A stretch of DNA of 7,439 nt from Desulfobacterales bacterium (GCA_029938515.1 JAOZUU010000132.1:1-7439), one strand, 5' to 3'; counted from the first letter of the stretch, positions 1 to 5,514 are shown. A program made the numbers and translations. Notes: generated from the sequence alone by a model not told the origin.

Positions 1-10
1 ACATTTATTG

Positions 11-34
11 TTTGTGTCTTGGTGCCTTTGTGGC
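11..34. repeat. Three tandem imperfect 8-nt units at the 3' end of waaA
   Basis: Three consecutive octamers, TTTGTGTC (11-18), TTGGTGCC (19-26) and TTTGTGGC (27-34), form a short imperfect tandem repeat. Its last base is part of the waaA stop codon (34-36). On the minus strand it reads GCCACAAA-GGCACCAA-GACACAAA. From memory, CACAAAG/CACGAAG-type tracts of this kind recur between genes in many environmental proteobacterial genomes. The tract may continue beyond the window edge, so its full extent is unknown. Confidence 0.45.
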
Positions 35-1359
35 TATTCTTTCCGGTTTATCCGGTTTTGGTTTAAATAATTTTCGATTACCCGACAAGCCTGCCGGGTC
101 CCTCCGGTTCGATTATGGGCGTAACGTTCGGCCCGTCGGCAAACCGCCCCATGGGAAACAGGATTTTTCAGGTTTGCAATCATTTGTTCAGCCGCCGCCT
201 CCCAATTGACGGTCTGGCAGACCAGCCCCTCTTTGAAGATAGTTTCGCCGACCCAGAGAAAGTTATGATACGAAGGACCGATCACCGGAAGGACCCCGCA
301 AGCCAAGGGTTCTAAAAAATTCTGTCCACCCAGGGGAGCCAGGCTTCCCCCTACAAAAGCGGCCGTTGCCATTGCGTAGGCATCGCGGAGTTCTCCAAAG
401 GTATCCCACAGCACCACGGTGCCTTTTTTAATGGTACCATCGGCACGGGAACGTATTGCCCATGAAACACCGTCCCGGTTCAAATATTCCCGCCATGAAC
501 TCAAACGATCCATATGGCGGGGAAATACGGCAATGACTGCTTCCGGCACCTGGGTGAAAACCCTGGCAATCATCGCCTGAACCTGTTTTTCCTCTTCCCG
601 CCGAACCGACCCGAAAACCGCCAACAATCGATCGGGTTCAAATAACGTCTCCAGTCGACCGGTATCCGTATCGGTTTGTAATTGTCGATACCAGTGATCA
701 AATTTTATATTGGCCATTACCGAGATGTGCGCCTTATCAAACAGCCGGCCGAACTTATCGGCGTCCCGGGATGAAATTGCCATAATCCGATCCGGCGTCA
801 ATGAACGCCAGAAAGCCGGCCACAGCATGTATCGCTTGAGGCTGGATCGATTGATACGCCCATTTATCATGATTACCGGTATCCCCGTAGCCTTCAATAC
901 GGCTAATAATCCCGGCCACAATTCGGTTTCCAGAAGGCCCACCAGCCGGGGACGAACGGCATCCACCGCCGCTTTCATTATCCGCGGACGATCAAAAGGG
1001 AAATAACGGGTCGTCATTCTGATGTCCCGCCGAGCCGCATGAAGATCCGCCCGGGCTTTGACTAGAATTTCCATGCCCTGGCTCGTGTTGGTTGTCACCA
1101 GCACCTGAATCGGGTTTGCGGGTGTCAGGGTGTTGATGATTTCCCGGGCCAGGTAGGCTTCTCCAGCCGAAGCGGCCTGGAGCCAAAAATCGGCCCGAGA
1201 GGGTGGATCTTTGAGTCGACGCTGGTCCCAACCCGCTAAAAGCCGTTTATTCAAACCTAAAAAAGGTAAAAGGATTCGCCCGGCCAGGTCGTAAAAACCG
1301 ATCGCAGCCTTAACACCGGGCGAAAAACCAATATCGGATGTCAAGGTATTAGTGTCCAA
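34..1359 (-). CDS. waaA: 3-deoxy-D-manno-octulosonic acid (Kdo) transferase, WaaA/KdtA
   Basis: WaaA transfers Kdo from CMP-Kdo to lipid A precursor at the inner face of the cytoplasmic membrane, the first step of LPS core assembly. The 441-residue product has the family motifs in order: QAASAGE (61-67, the Glu being the expected catalytic base), YFPFDRP (119-125), ETELWP (144-149), NGR (166-168), FGSVRREEE (249-257), FPRHMDR (279-285), FVGGSL (335-340), GGQNFLEP (344-351) and GPSYHNF (361-367). The length is normal for the family (about 420-440). A short hydrophobic stretch near residues 17-35 may serve as the usual N-terminal membrane anchor. The start is TTG: an in-frame TAA lies six codons upstream, and no in-frame ATG precedes the catalytic motif. 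A weak purine-rich ribosome site (AGAGAAAG) lies upstream. GGQN replaces the more usual GGHN. The gene is divergent from hsp20 and no partner gene is visible downstream. Confidence 0.95.
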   Translation of the reverse strand: MDTNTLTSDIGFSPGVKAAIGFYDLAGRILLPFLGLNKRLLAGWDQRRLKDPPSRADFWLQAASAGEAYLAREIINTLTPANPIQVLVTTNTSQGMEILVKARADLHAARRDIRMTTRYFPFDRPRIMKAAVDAVRPRLVGLLETELWPGLLAVLKATGIPVIMINGRINRSSLKRYMLWPAFWRSLTPDRIMAISSRDADKFGRLFDKAHISVMANIKFDHWYRQLQTDTDTGRLETLFEPDRLLAVFGSVRREEEKQVQAMIARVFTQVPEAVIAVFPRHMDRLSSWREYLNRDGVSWAIRSRADGTIKKGTVVLWDTFGELRDAYAMATAAFVGGSLAPLGGQNFLEPLACGVLPVIGPSYHNFLWVGETIFKEGLVCQTVNWEAAAEQMIANLKNPVSHGAVCRRAERYAHNRTGGTRQACRVIENYLNQNRINRKE

Positions 1360-1397
1360 GTATTTGCTTTCTCTTTAAAATATTCCAGTAATATCCT

Positions 1398-1427
1398 ATT
1401 GTTATTAATATCTTGAAAAATTGTCAA
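1398..1427 (-). promoter_or_regulatory. Candidate sigma70 promoter for waaA
   Basis: On the minus strand a perfect -35 TTGACA (1427-1422) is followed after 18 bases by AACAAT (1403-1398, 4 of 6 matches to TATAAT). Transcription would start about 30 bases before the TTG start of waaA. The region is AT-rich, so chance matches are likely. The spacer is at the long end and the -10 is poor. Confidence 0.35.
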
Positions 1428-1439
1428 TCGAAAAGGAAT

Positions 1440-1483
1440 ATTATCATTATTTTTTTAATAACTATAGAATAAATAATGATAAT
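1440..1483. promoter_or_regulatory. 13-bp inverted repeat upstream of the hsp20 promoter, possible operator
   Basis: ATTATCATTATTT (1440-1452) and AAATAATGATAAT (1471-1483) are perfect reverse complements separated by 18 bases. The right arm ends four bases before the hsp20 -35 element (1487) and the left arm lies upstream of the waaA -35, so the dyad sits between two divergent promoters. The arms contain GATAAT/ATTATC hexamers like those of Fur boxes, and each arm matches about 12 of 19 positions of the classical Fur consensus. The base composition is very AT-rich, so this is only suggestive. No CIRCE element (TTAGCACTC-N9-GAGTGCTAA) is present. Confidence 0.45.
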
Positions 1484-1486
1484 TTC

Positions 1487-1514
1487 TTGACATGAACCCG
1501 TTTAGTCTTATCTT
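1487..1514 (+). promoter_or_regulatory. Candidate sigma70 promoter for hsp20
   Basis: A perfect -35 TTGACA (1487-1492) is followed after 16 bases by TATCTT (1509-1514, 4 of 6). The start would fall near 1521, giving a leader of about 40 bases. The CTTGAC context loosely resembles a sigma32 -35 (CTTGAA), but no CCCCAT-type -10 is seen. The leader shows no hairpin covering the ribosome site, so I see no ROSE-like thermosensor. Confidence 0.5.
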
Positions 1515-1563
1515 TAATTCAAACAGGAATCGTAATTAAAAAATCAACCAAGGAGGATAAATC

Positions 1564-2004
1564 ATGCAATTGGTCAGATGGAATCCCGCAAGCAAAATGA
1601 TGAATGTTAATAACCATCTGGATCGTTTTTTCAGTGAGTTTTTTTACCCCGCCGGCAGCCATGTCTCTAAGGATGGTTACTGCTGGAATCCGGCCGCCGA
1701 CGTATATGAAAACGACGACGCCTATGTGATCAAAGCGGAACTTCCCGGACTCAACAAAAAGCACATCAACGTCGATGTCAAAGAGAACATTCTCACGATC
1801 AAAGGTGAACGATCCGACGACAACGAGGTAAAAGAGGATAAAGTATATCGAAAAGAGCGGTTTCAGGGAAAGTTCCAACGGGCCTTTGTACTACCCTCCA
1901 CTGTGGAATCCGGCAAAATAGAAGCTGAATTTGCCGATGGTCTGTTGAAAATCACCATCCCCAAGTCCGGGGAAAAGAAACCGAAACAGATTACCATCCA
2001 TTAA
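1564..2004 (+). CDS. hsp20: Small heat shock protein, Hsp20 / alpha-crystallin family
   Basis: This is an ATP-independent holdase chaperone that binds unfolding cytoplasmic proteins and forms oligomers. The 146-residue length is typical for bacterial Hsp20. A short N-terminal arm (1-40) with a hydrophobic LDRFFSEFF segment is followed by the alpha-crystallin domain (about 41-134), which has the ELPG turn (59-62), DVKENILTIKGER (71-83) and the hallmark A-x-x-x-D-G-L-L-x-I near its end (121-130). The C-terminal ITI (143-145) is the I-x-I motif that docks into a neighbouring subunit. A very strong AAGGAGG (1550-1556) lies seven bases before the ATG, which fixes the start. The gene has its own promoter and a strong terminator, so it is probably a single-gene unit. 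The long reverse-strand frame opposite it is a coding shadow. Confidence 0.97.
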   Translation: MQLVRWNPASKMMNVNNHLDRFFSEFFYPAGSHVSKDGYCWNPAADVYENDDAYVIKAELPGLNKKHINVDVKENILTIKGERSDDNEVKEDKVYRKERFQGKFQRAFVLPSTVESGKIEAEFADGLLKITIPKSGEKKPKQITIH

Positions 2005-2033
2005 GGGCCAACAGCCCACCCCATCAACCATGG

Positions 2034-2069
2034 CGGGGCAGTCAATATTCGACTGCCCCGTTATTCTTT
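2034..2069 (+). terminator. Rho-independent terminator of hsp20
   Basis: A 10-bp perfect stem, CGGGGCAGTC (2034-2043) with GACTGCCCCG (2051-2060), has a 7-nt loop (AATATTC) and is followed at once by TTATTCTTT. It begins 30 bases after the hsp20 stop codon. The stem is GC-rich and uninterrupted, so termination should be efficient. Confidence 0.88.
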
Positions 2070-2083
2070 CAAGTAACAATCAG

Positions 2084-2151
2084 AAACATTTGGGTGTTTT
2101 TCATCAATAAATTTGAATTGGAAAACATATTATTGTCTATCCCAAATGTTT
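2084..2151. repeat. 11-bp inverted repeat between hsp20 and the Yip1 gene
   Basis: AAACATTTGGG (2084-2094) and CCCAAATGTTT (2141-2151) are perfect reverse complements 46 bases apart. The right arm overlaps the stop codon of the leftward Yip1-domain gene by two bases. Around it, TGTCTA (2134-2139) and TAGACA (2151-2156) form a second, smaller dyad with the core of the right arm in its loop. Neither is followed by a convincing T-tract on either strand. The structure could be a 3'-end hairpin protecting or ending the leftward transcript, but that is not shown. Confidence 0.5.
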
Positions 2152-2683
2152 AGACAGGTTTTCCAAATCCGCCAAAGATTGAAAAAACGATCCAGATAAT
2201 AACCATCTGAATAATCCATCCGATTAAACAAACGCCGATTGCGCGAGGGGTGCTGTTATAATCAAGTGCCTGTCTGACGGCGATAACCATTGCGATCAAC
2301 ATCCATATCCCGGTGGCGATAAAGATTATTCCAGACAGGAACGGGATTATACCTAAAACCCGGAGCAAGCCCGGTGAACTGGCAAAGCCGATCGTTCTAA
2401 GCAGTTCACCAAGATCGGCCTTTGTCTGGGGTTCGGGTAGTAATTTAGTACCGACATAATAAGTGATATAAGCCCAGACATACCAACCGACAAGGGCCGC
2501 CAATGTTCCGATAAAAATTCCGGCCACACCGGTGGTGCCGACACTCCCGATTCCAGCTGCTACCGCCGAAAGCACGACCACGGCCATGGCCTGTCCCATG
2601 GCACTCCTGTCTGCCTCGACCTCTTCATACAAATTGACATCGAGCTTAGCCGCTCGAATAATTCGATCTTTTAAATTTCCCAT
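2150..2683 (-). CDS. Yip1-domain polytopic membrane protein
   Basis: The product has 177 residues from the chosen start. A short charged cytoplasmic N-terminus (NLKDRIIRAAKLD, then EEVEAD) is followed by about five hydrophobic segments, at roughly residues 30-48, 51-78, 106-118, 119-136 and 148-170. The arrangement, with a ...Y-x-x-G-T-K-L loop after the second segment and LLRTIGFASSPGLL before the third, matches the bacterial Yip1 domain family. Members are inner-membrane proteins of unknown biochemical role. Three consecutive ATG codons (2689, 2686, 2683) are possible starts. AGGAG (2694-2690) abuts the first and stands six bases from the third, so the third is preferred. The gene begins 21 bases after the amidohydrolase stop and is probably the last gene of that operon. 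Family assignment is fairly firm; function is unknown. Confidence 0.82.
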   Translation of the reverse strand: MGNLKDRIIRAAKLDVNLYEEVEADRSAMGQAMAVVVLSAVAAGIGSVGTTGVAGIFIGTLAALVGWYVWAYITYYVGTKLLPEPQTKADLGELLRTIGFASSPGLLRVLGIIPFLSGIIFIATGIWMLIAMVIAVRQALDYNSTPRAIGVCLIGWIIQMVIIWIVFSIFGGFGKPV

Positions 2684-2689
2684 CATCAT

Positions 2690-2694
2690 CTCCT
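2690..2694 (-). promoter_or_regulatory. Ribosome binding site that selects the third of three ATG codons
   Basis: On the minus strand AAAAGGAG runs directly into ATGATGATG. The spacing from AGGAG is 0 bases to the first ATG, 3 to the second and 6 to the third. Only the third has a normal distance, so translation of the Yip1-domain protein most likely starts at 2683. Confidence 0.65.
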
Positions 2695-2704
2695 TTTCTT
2701 AAAA

Positions 2705-3961
2705 TCAATCAATATTCGCAGAAGATTCGTTGGCCGACTGCAGTATGGCGTGCAACAACACATTGGCACCGGCTTCGCAGTCTTCCCAGGTCGTATTCTC
2801 TACTTCCACGTGGCTGCGGCCATCGATACTGGGGACGAAAATCATCGCCGTGGGGCATACCTGGTTCATATAACTGGCGTCGTGACCGGCCCCGCTGACC
2901 ATGTGGAGATTTGGATATCCCAGCGCATCCGACGTATCCAGAATGCGCTGAACCAGCTTTTCATCGAACGGAGAATGTTCCACCCGCCAGGTTTCCTCGA
3001 TTTTGACAGGACATCCCCTTCGGCTGGCAATGGTCTCAATATCGGATCGCAACAAATCCCAGGCCTTCAAGGCCAGGTCGTCGTCCCAGGAACGAATATC
3101 CACGGTGAAGTGAACCTTGTCCGGGATGATGTTGCGCGAATTGGGGTTGTTCTGGATTTCACCGACCGTGGCCACCAGGTTGCCTCCCATGCGATCCGGC
3201 AGGCTGTTTACCTTCAGTATCATTTCGGCGGCGGCACACAAAGCGTCGTGCCGGCCTTCCATGGGCGTGGGCCCTACCTGGTTGGCTTCCCCCGTCAGGT
3301 AGATATCGTACCAATGCAAACAGAGAATTCCCTTGGGAGCGCCGATTATCTTGCCCTGACGTTCCAACATCGGCCCCTGTTCAATATGATATTCATAGTA
3401 GCAGTGAACCGGAAATTTCTGACAGGGACCGTCCTTTTTATAGCCGATACGGATCAGCTCATCTTCAAAACGTTTGCCGTTTATATCGGTTCGATCATAA
3501 GCCCAATCCCGCTCAAGGGCGCCGGCCCAAACCCCGGAAGCCACCATGGCAGGCGCAAAACGGGAGCCCTCTTCATTGGTCCAGTCAACGATGATGATGG
3601 GTCGTTCAGTCTCAATCTTATTTTCGTGCAAGGTGCGAAGCACTTCCAGGGGACCCATCACGCCCAGTATACCGTCAAACCGTCCGCCCCTGGGCTGGGA
3701 ATCAATGTGGGACCCGCTCATCACCGGAGGCAATGAATTATTCTTCCCCGACCGCCGACCAAAAATGTTCCCCATTTCATCGATATTGATTTCAAGATCG
3801 AGTTCCTCAAGCCATTTGACGAAAAGATCCCGAGCCTGTTTATCCTCGTCTGACAAAGTCAATCGCTGAACTCCGCCACCCGGAGTCGCACCGATCCGGG
3901 CCATCTCTTCCAGCGTACCCTGGAGACGCGAGCCGTTTATCCGTAACGTTTTTAGATCCAT
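2705..3961 (-). CDS. M20-family zinc amidohydrolase (allantoate / N-carbamoyl-L-amino acid hydrolase type)
   Basis: Members are cytoplasmic dimers that use two metal ions to hydrolyse N-carbamoyl or ureido groups, releasing ammonia and CO2 (N-carbamoyl-L-amino acids, beta-ureidopropionate) or opening allantoate. The 418-residue length is normal. The expected metal ligands are visible: His85 (SGSHID), Asp96 (GRFDG, bridging), Glu131 (NEEGSRF, beside catalytic Glu130), His192 (HIEQGP) and His384 (GRSHVE). The dimerization domain starts near 212 and contains GPTPMEGRHDAL (230-241). Asn277 and Arg290 match expected substrate-carboxylate contacts. Gln228 stands where relatives commonly have His (NHAG or DAHAG). 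GGAGGT (3972-3967) lies five bases before the ATG. The gene starts 13 bases after the DMT-family gene and ends 21 bases before the Yip1 start used here. Family is certain; exact substrate cannot be told from sequence, and no other purine, pyrimidine or hydantoin gene is nearby. Confidence 0.93.
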   Translation of the reverse strand: MDLKTLRINGSRLQGTLEEMARIGATPGGGVQRLTLSDEDKQARDLFVKWLEELDLEINIDEMGNIFGRRSGKNNSLPPVMSGSHIDSQPRGGRFDGILGVMGPLEVLRTLHENKIETERPIIIVDWTNEEGSRFAPAMVASGVWAGALERDWAYDRTDINGKRFEDELIRIGYKKDGPCQKFPVHCYYEYHIEQGPMLERQGKIIGAPKGILCLHWYDIYLTGEANQVGPTPMEGRHDALCAAAEMILKVNSLPDRMGGNLVATVGEIQNNPNSRNIIPDKVHFTVDIRSWDDDLALKAWDLLRSDIETIASRRGCPVKIEETWRVEHSPFDEKLVQRILDTSDALGYPNLHMVSGAGHDASYMNQVCPTAMIFVPSIDGRSHVEVENTTWEDCEAGANVLLHAILQSANESSANID

Positions 3962-3974
3962 CGTTCACCTCCAA

Positions 3975-4424
3975 TTAAAACCATCGAATTAAAATAACAC
4001 CGCCCAAAAGCATCGCTACACCGAGCATCCGCAATCCACTGATCGGATGGATCGGGTAGCCGATAAGCCCGAAATGATCCAGTACCAGGGATGCCAGCAT
4101 TTGTCCGGCCACAACCCATGCCACCATGGCAACCGCTCCCAGTCGAGGGGCCAGAATGATGGTGGAAACCACAAAGATGGCGCCGATCATACCACCGGTC
4201 CATATCCACCAAGGGGATCGGGATACGCTCTCGCCCGCGGGTAGCGATGTCTTTAAAATCATCGCGTAAACCAGCAGGACGATGGTACCTACCGCAAATG
4301 AAATGGCAGCGGTCAGGATCGATGAGCGCGTGAGCAGGTTCAGCCGGGCATTCACCCCGGCCTGGGTGGGCAGACAGAATCCGGCCACCAGCGCCAGAAG
4401 TAACAATGGGGAAAAAGTCCACAT
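3975..4424 (-). CDS. DMT-family membrane protein, DUF606 / YdcZ type
   Basis: This is a small integral membrane protein of 149 residues with five predicted helices (about 5-22, 34-57, 72-92, 97-118, 130-148). This is the single-repeat size typical of DUF606/YdcZ-like members of the drug/metabolite transporter superfamily, which probably work as dimers. Family-like motifs are P-T-Q-A-G-V-N-A-x-L (19-28), APRLGAVAM (92-100), V-A-G-Q-M-L-A-S (105-112) and DHFGLIG (116-122). The frame is open back to a TTG at 4538, but the extra 38 residues are charged and unlike the family, so the ATG at 4424 is chosen. Its ribosome site is weak (a GGA about 11 bases upstream). An alternative GTG at 4442 is possible. 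It is first in an operon with the amidohydrolase, which suggests it moves that enzyme's substrate or product, but that is inference. Confidence 0.88.
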   Translation of the reverse strand: MWTFSPLLLLALVAGFCLPTQAGVNARLNLLTRSSILTAAISFAVGTIVLLVYAMILKTSLPAGESVSRSPWWIWTGGMIGAIFVVSTIILAPRLGAVAMVAWVVAGQMLASLVLDHFGLIGYPIHPISGLRMLGVAMLLGGVILIRWF

Positions 4425-4482
4425 ATGCAAATAGATCCACACACGGTTATTGTACCGATCAATCTTACAGATAACGGCTTGT

Positions 4483-4510
4483 AAAGAAAGAGGGCGGGTC
4501 GCAACCCGCC
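4483..4510 (-). terminator. Terminator-like hairpin in the 5' leader of the DMT operon
   Basis: Read on the minus strand, GGCGGGT and ACCCGCC (arms 4510-4504 and 4499-4493) form a perfect 7-bp GC-rich stem with a TGCG loop, followed by CTCTTTCTTT. It lies about 59 bases before the DMT start and downstream of the candidate promoter at 4570-4542, so it would be transcribed as part of the leader. The U-rich tail starts two bases after the stem and is interrupted by C, so termination may be partial. This is the arrangement expected of an attenuator; no sensing domain or leader peptide is recognised. Confidence 0.55.
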
Positions 4511-4541
4511 GGATAAATACCAGGATAACAGTTGTCAAGGC

Positions 4542-4570
4542 ACTTTAAGTAAAATCGATCCGGCTGTCAA
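4542..4570 (-). promoter_or_regulatory. Candidate sigma70 promoter of the DMT-amidohydrolase-Yip1 operon
   Basis: On the minus strand a perfect TTGACA (4570-4565) is followed after exactly 17 bases by TAAAGT (4547-4542, 4 of 6). Transcription would start near 4535, leaving a leader of about 110 bases before the ATG at 4424. A second TTGACA (4538-4533) has only a poor -10 (TATCCG). Confidence 0.5.
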
Positions 4571-4572
4571 TT

Positions 4573-4602
4573 GGATAAAAAATAATAAATGCCCTCGGCA
4601 TT
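4573..4602 (-). terminator. Possible minus-strand terminator upstream of the DMT operon promoter
   Basis: Read on the minus strand, AATGCC-GAG-GGCATT (4602-4588) forms a 6-bp stem with a 3-nt loop, followed directly by TATTATTTTTTAT (4587-4575). No minus-strand gene lies immediately before it, so it would only stop antisense transcription coming out of cooC. The stem is short; this could be chance in an AT-rich spacer. Confidence 0.35.
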
Positions 4603-4625
4603 CAACCCCCAGCTTCGAAATGTAC

Positions 4626-4654
4626 TTGACGGATTGATACAACTGACCTAAATT
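4626..4654 (+). promoter_or_regulatory. Candidate sigma70 promoter of the cooC cluster
   Basis: TTGACG (4626-4631, 5 of 6) is followed after 17 bases by TAAATT (4649-4654, 4 of 6). The start would fall near 4661, leaving about 70 bases of leader. No CooA-like or CRP-like palindrome (TGT-rich half-sites six bases apart) is evident around it. Confidence 0.45.
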
Positions 4655-4658
4655 TATT

Positions 4659-4677
4659 CGGGTTATAACCTAACCCG
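4659..4677 (+). promoter_or_regulatory. Hairpin or palindrome in the cooC leader
   Basis: CGGGTT (4659-4664) pairs with AACCCG (4672-4677) around a 7-nt loop. The left arm overlaps a perfect 10-bp palindrome, GGTTATAACC (4661-4670). It sits at or just after the predicted transcription start and 55 bases before the cooC ATG. It has no T-tract, so it is not a terminator. It could be a repressor operator or a 5' stabilising hairpin. Confidence 0.35.
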
Positions 4678-4732
4678 GCAAAGTCGGAACCCAAATTGAA
4701 TATTCTAAAAACACATAGAGAGGACCAAACAA

Positions 4733-5485
4733 ATGGCTTATTCGATTGCATTGGCCGGCAAGGGCGGGACCGGTAAGACCACCGTTGCCGGCATGCTGGT
4801 TAAATACCTGATGATGAAAGGCAAAGTACCGATTCTGGCCGTGGATGCCGATAGTAACGCAAATTTTAATGAAGTGCTCGGACTTGAATTTACCGATACC
4901 CTGGGGAATGCCCGTGAGCAGATGAAAAAAGGAATTGTGCCCAACGGCATGACCAAGAATATTTTTATGGAAATGAAACTGGAGGAGGCCATCGTTGAGT
5001 CCAAGGGGTTTGATCTGGTAGTTATGGGACAACCCGAGGGGCAGGGATGCTATTGTGCCGCCAACTCGTTATTGACGAACTTCCTCGAACGACTGGTGGA
5101 CAATTACCCGTATATTGTCATGGATAACGAAGCGGGGATGGAGCATATCAGCCGGCTCACCACCCGTAACGTGGATGTTCTTCTGATCGTTTCCGATACC
5201 TCCCGGCGAAGTCTTCAAGCCGGGTTTCGCATCAACAAACTGGCCCGGGACTTGAGTATCGGCGCAAAAAAAAGTTACCTGGTAGTCAATCAGGCCAAAT
5301 CCGCCCTGTCAGCAACCGTTACCAGTATGATCGACGAAGCCGGCCTGGTGCTGGCCGGAATGATTCCGGAAGACGAGGATGTGTATGAATACGACCTGAA
5401 CGGACGCCCGACCATGACGCTGGGCCAAGACAATCCGGCGGTTCAAGCCGGCTTTAATATTTTTGACCAGATCATCGATGGATAA
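4733..5485 (+). CDS. cooC: CooC-type nickel-insertion ATPase for CO dehydrogenase / acetyl-CoA synthase
   Basis: CooC/AcsF proteins are cytoplasmic MinD/SIMIBI-class ATPases that help insert nickel into CO dehydrogenase or acetyl-CoA synthase. The 250-residue product is the usual length. It starts with a deviant Walker A, GKGGTGKTT (9-17), carrying the signature Lys10 of the class. Next come AVDADSNANF (36-45), where Asp38 and Asp40 are switch I-type residues, the diagnostic C-Y-C pair (Cys106 and Cys108, in GQGCYCAAN) that binds metal across the dimer, and MDNEAGMEH (130-138), the Walker B/switch II region. LIVSDTSRRS (151-160) and VVNQAK (184-189, likely base-recognition) follow. GAGAGGA (4718-4724) eight bases before the ATG supports the start. 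It is the first gene of the rightward cluster and ends 29 bases before the deacetylase. No CODH gene is in the window. Confidence 0.93.
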   Translation: MAYSIALAGKGGTGKTTVAGMLVKYLMMKGKVPILAVDADSNANFNEVLGLEFTDTLGNAREQMKKGIVPNGMTKNIFMEMKLEEAIVESKGFDLVVMGQPEGQGCYCAANSLLTNFLERLVDNYPYIVMDNEAGMEHISRLTTRNVDVLLIVSDTSRRSLQAGFRINKLARDLSIGAKKSYLVVNQAKSALSATVTSMIDEAGLVLAGMIPEDEDVYEYDLNGRPTMTLGQDNPAVQAGFNIFDQIIDG

Positions 5486-5498
5486 ACGAATAGAATAA

Positions 5499-5511
5499 AC
5501 CTCCCGGAGGT
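5499..5511 (+). promoter_or_regulatory. Palindromic ribosome binding site of the deacetylase gene
   Basis: ACCTCC (5499-5504), one C, then GGAGGT (5506-5511) form a near-palindrome containing the Shine-Dalgarno sequence, three bases before the ATG at 5515. A hairpin with a 1-nt loop cannot form, but ACCT/AGGT can pair around five bases and partly hide the site. The AcuB-like gene uses the same GGAGGT and a CCC just before its ATG, without the complementary half. Confidence 0.4.
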
Positions 5512-5514
5512 CCC

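Larger units (their letters stand above)
4425..4732. other. 308-bp divergent intergenic region between the DMT gene and cooC
   Basis: No coding frame here has a plausible start, ribosome site or recognisable protein. It holds two outward-facing candidate promoters (4570-4542 leftward, 4626-4654 rightward), a GC-rich leader hairpin on the left side (4493-4510), a small hairpin with a T-tract facing left (4602-4575), and a hairpin in the cooC leader (4659-4677). I see no RNA gene or known riboswitch. Confidence 0.6.

Noticed and set aside
1520..1563. Possible RNA thermometer in the hsp20 leader
   Set aside because: No stretch in the leader can pair well with the AAGGAGG ribosome site, so a ROSE-type or fourU structure is not supported.
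1519..1878. 119-codon minus-strand frame opposite hsp20
   Set aside because: It is antisense to a confident Hsp20 gene, starts inside it and has no supporting start signals. Its hydrophobic run is a by-product of complementing the coding strand.
2750..3736. Open frame of 328 codons on the plus strand opposite the amidohydrolase gene
   Set aside because: It lies wholly antisense to a gene with all catalytic motifs, has no recognisable domain, no ribosome site and a composition typical of a shadow frame.
3952..4440. 162-codon minus-strand frame overlapping the DMT gene
   Set aside because: It is another frame of the same region. Its translation lacks membrane segments and family motifs, while the other frame gives a clean five-helix DUF606-type protein.
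4425..4538. N-terminal extension of the DMT protein to a TTG at 4538
   Set aside because: The added residues are charged, unlike the family, and would cover the leader hairpin and candidate promoter region. The ATG at 4424 gives the normal family length.
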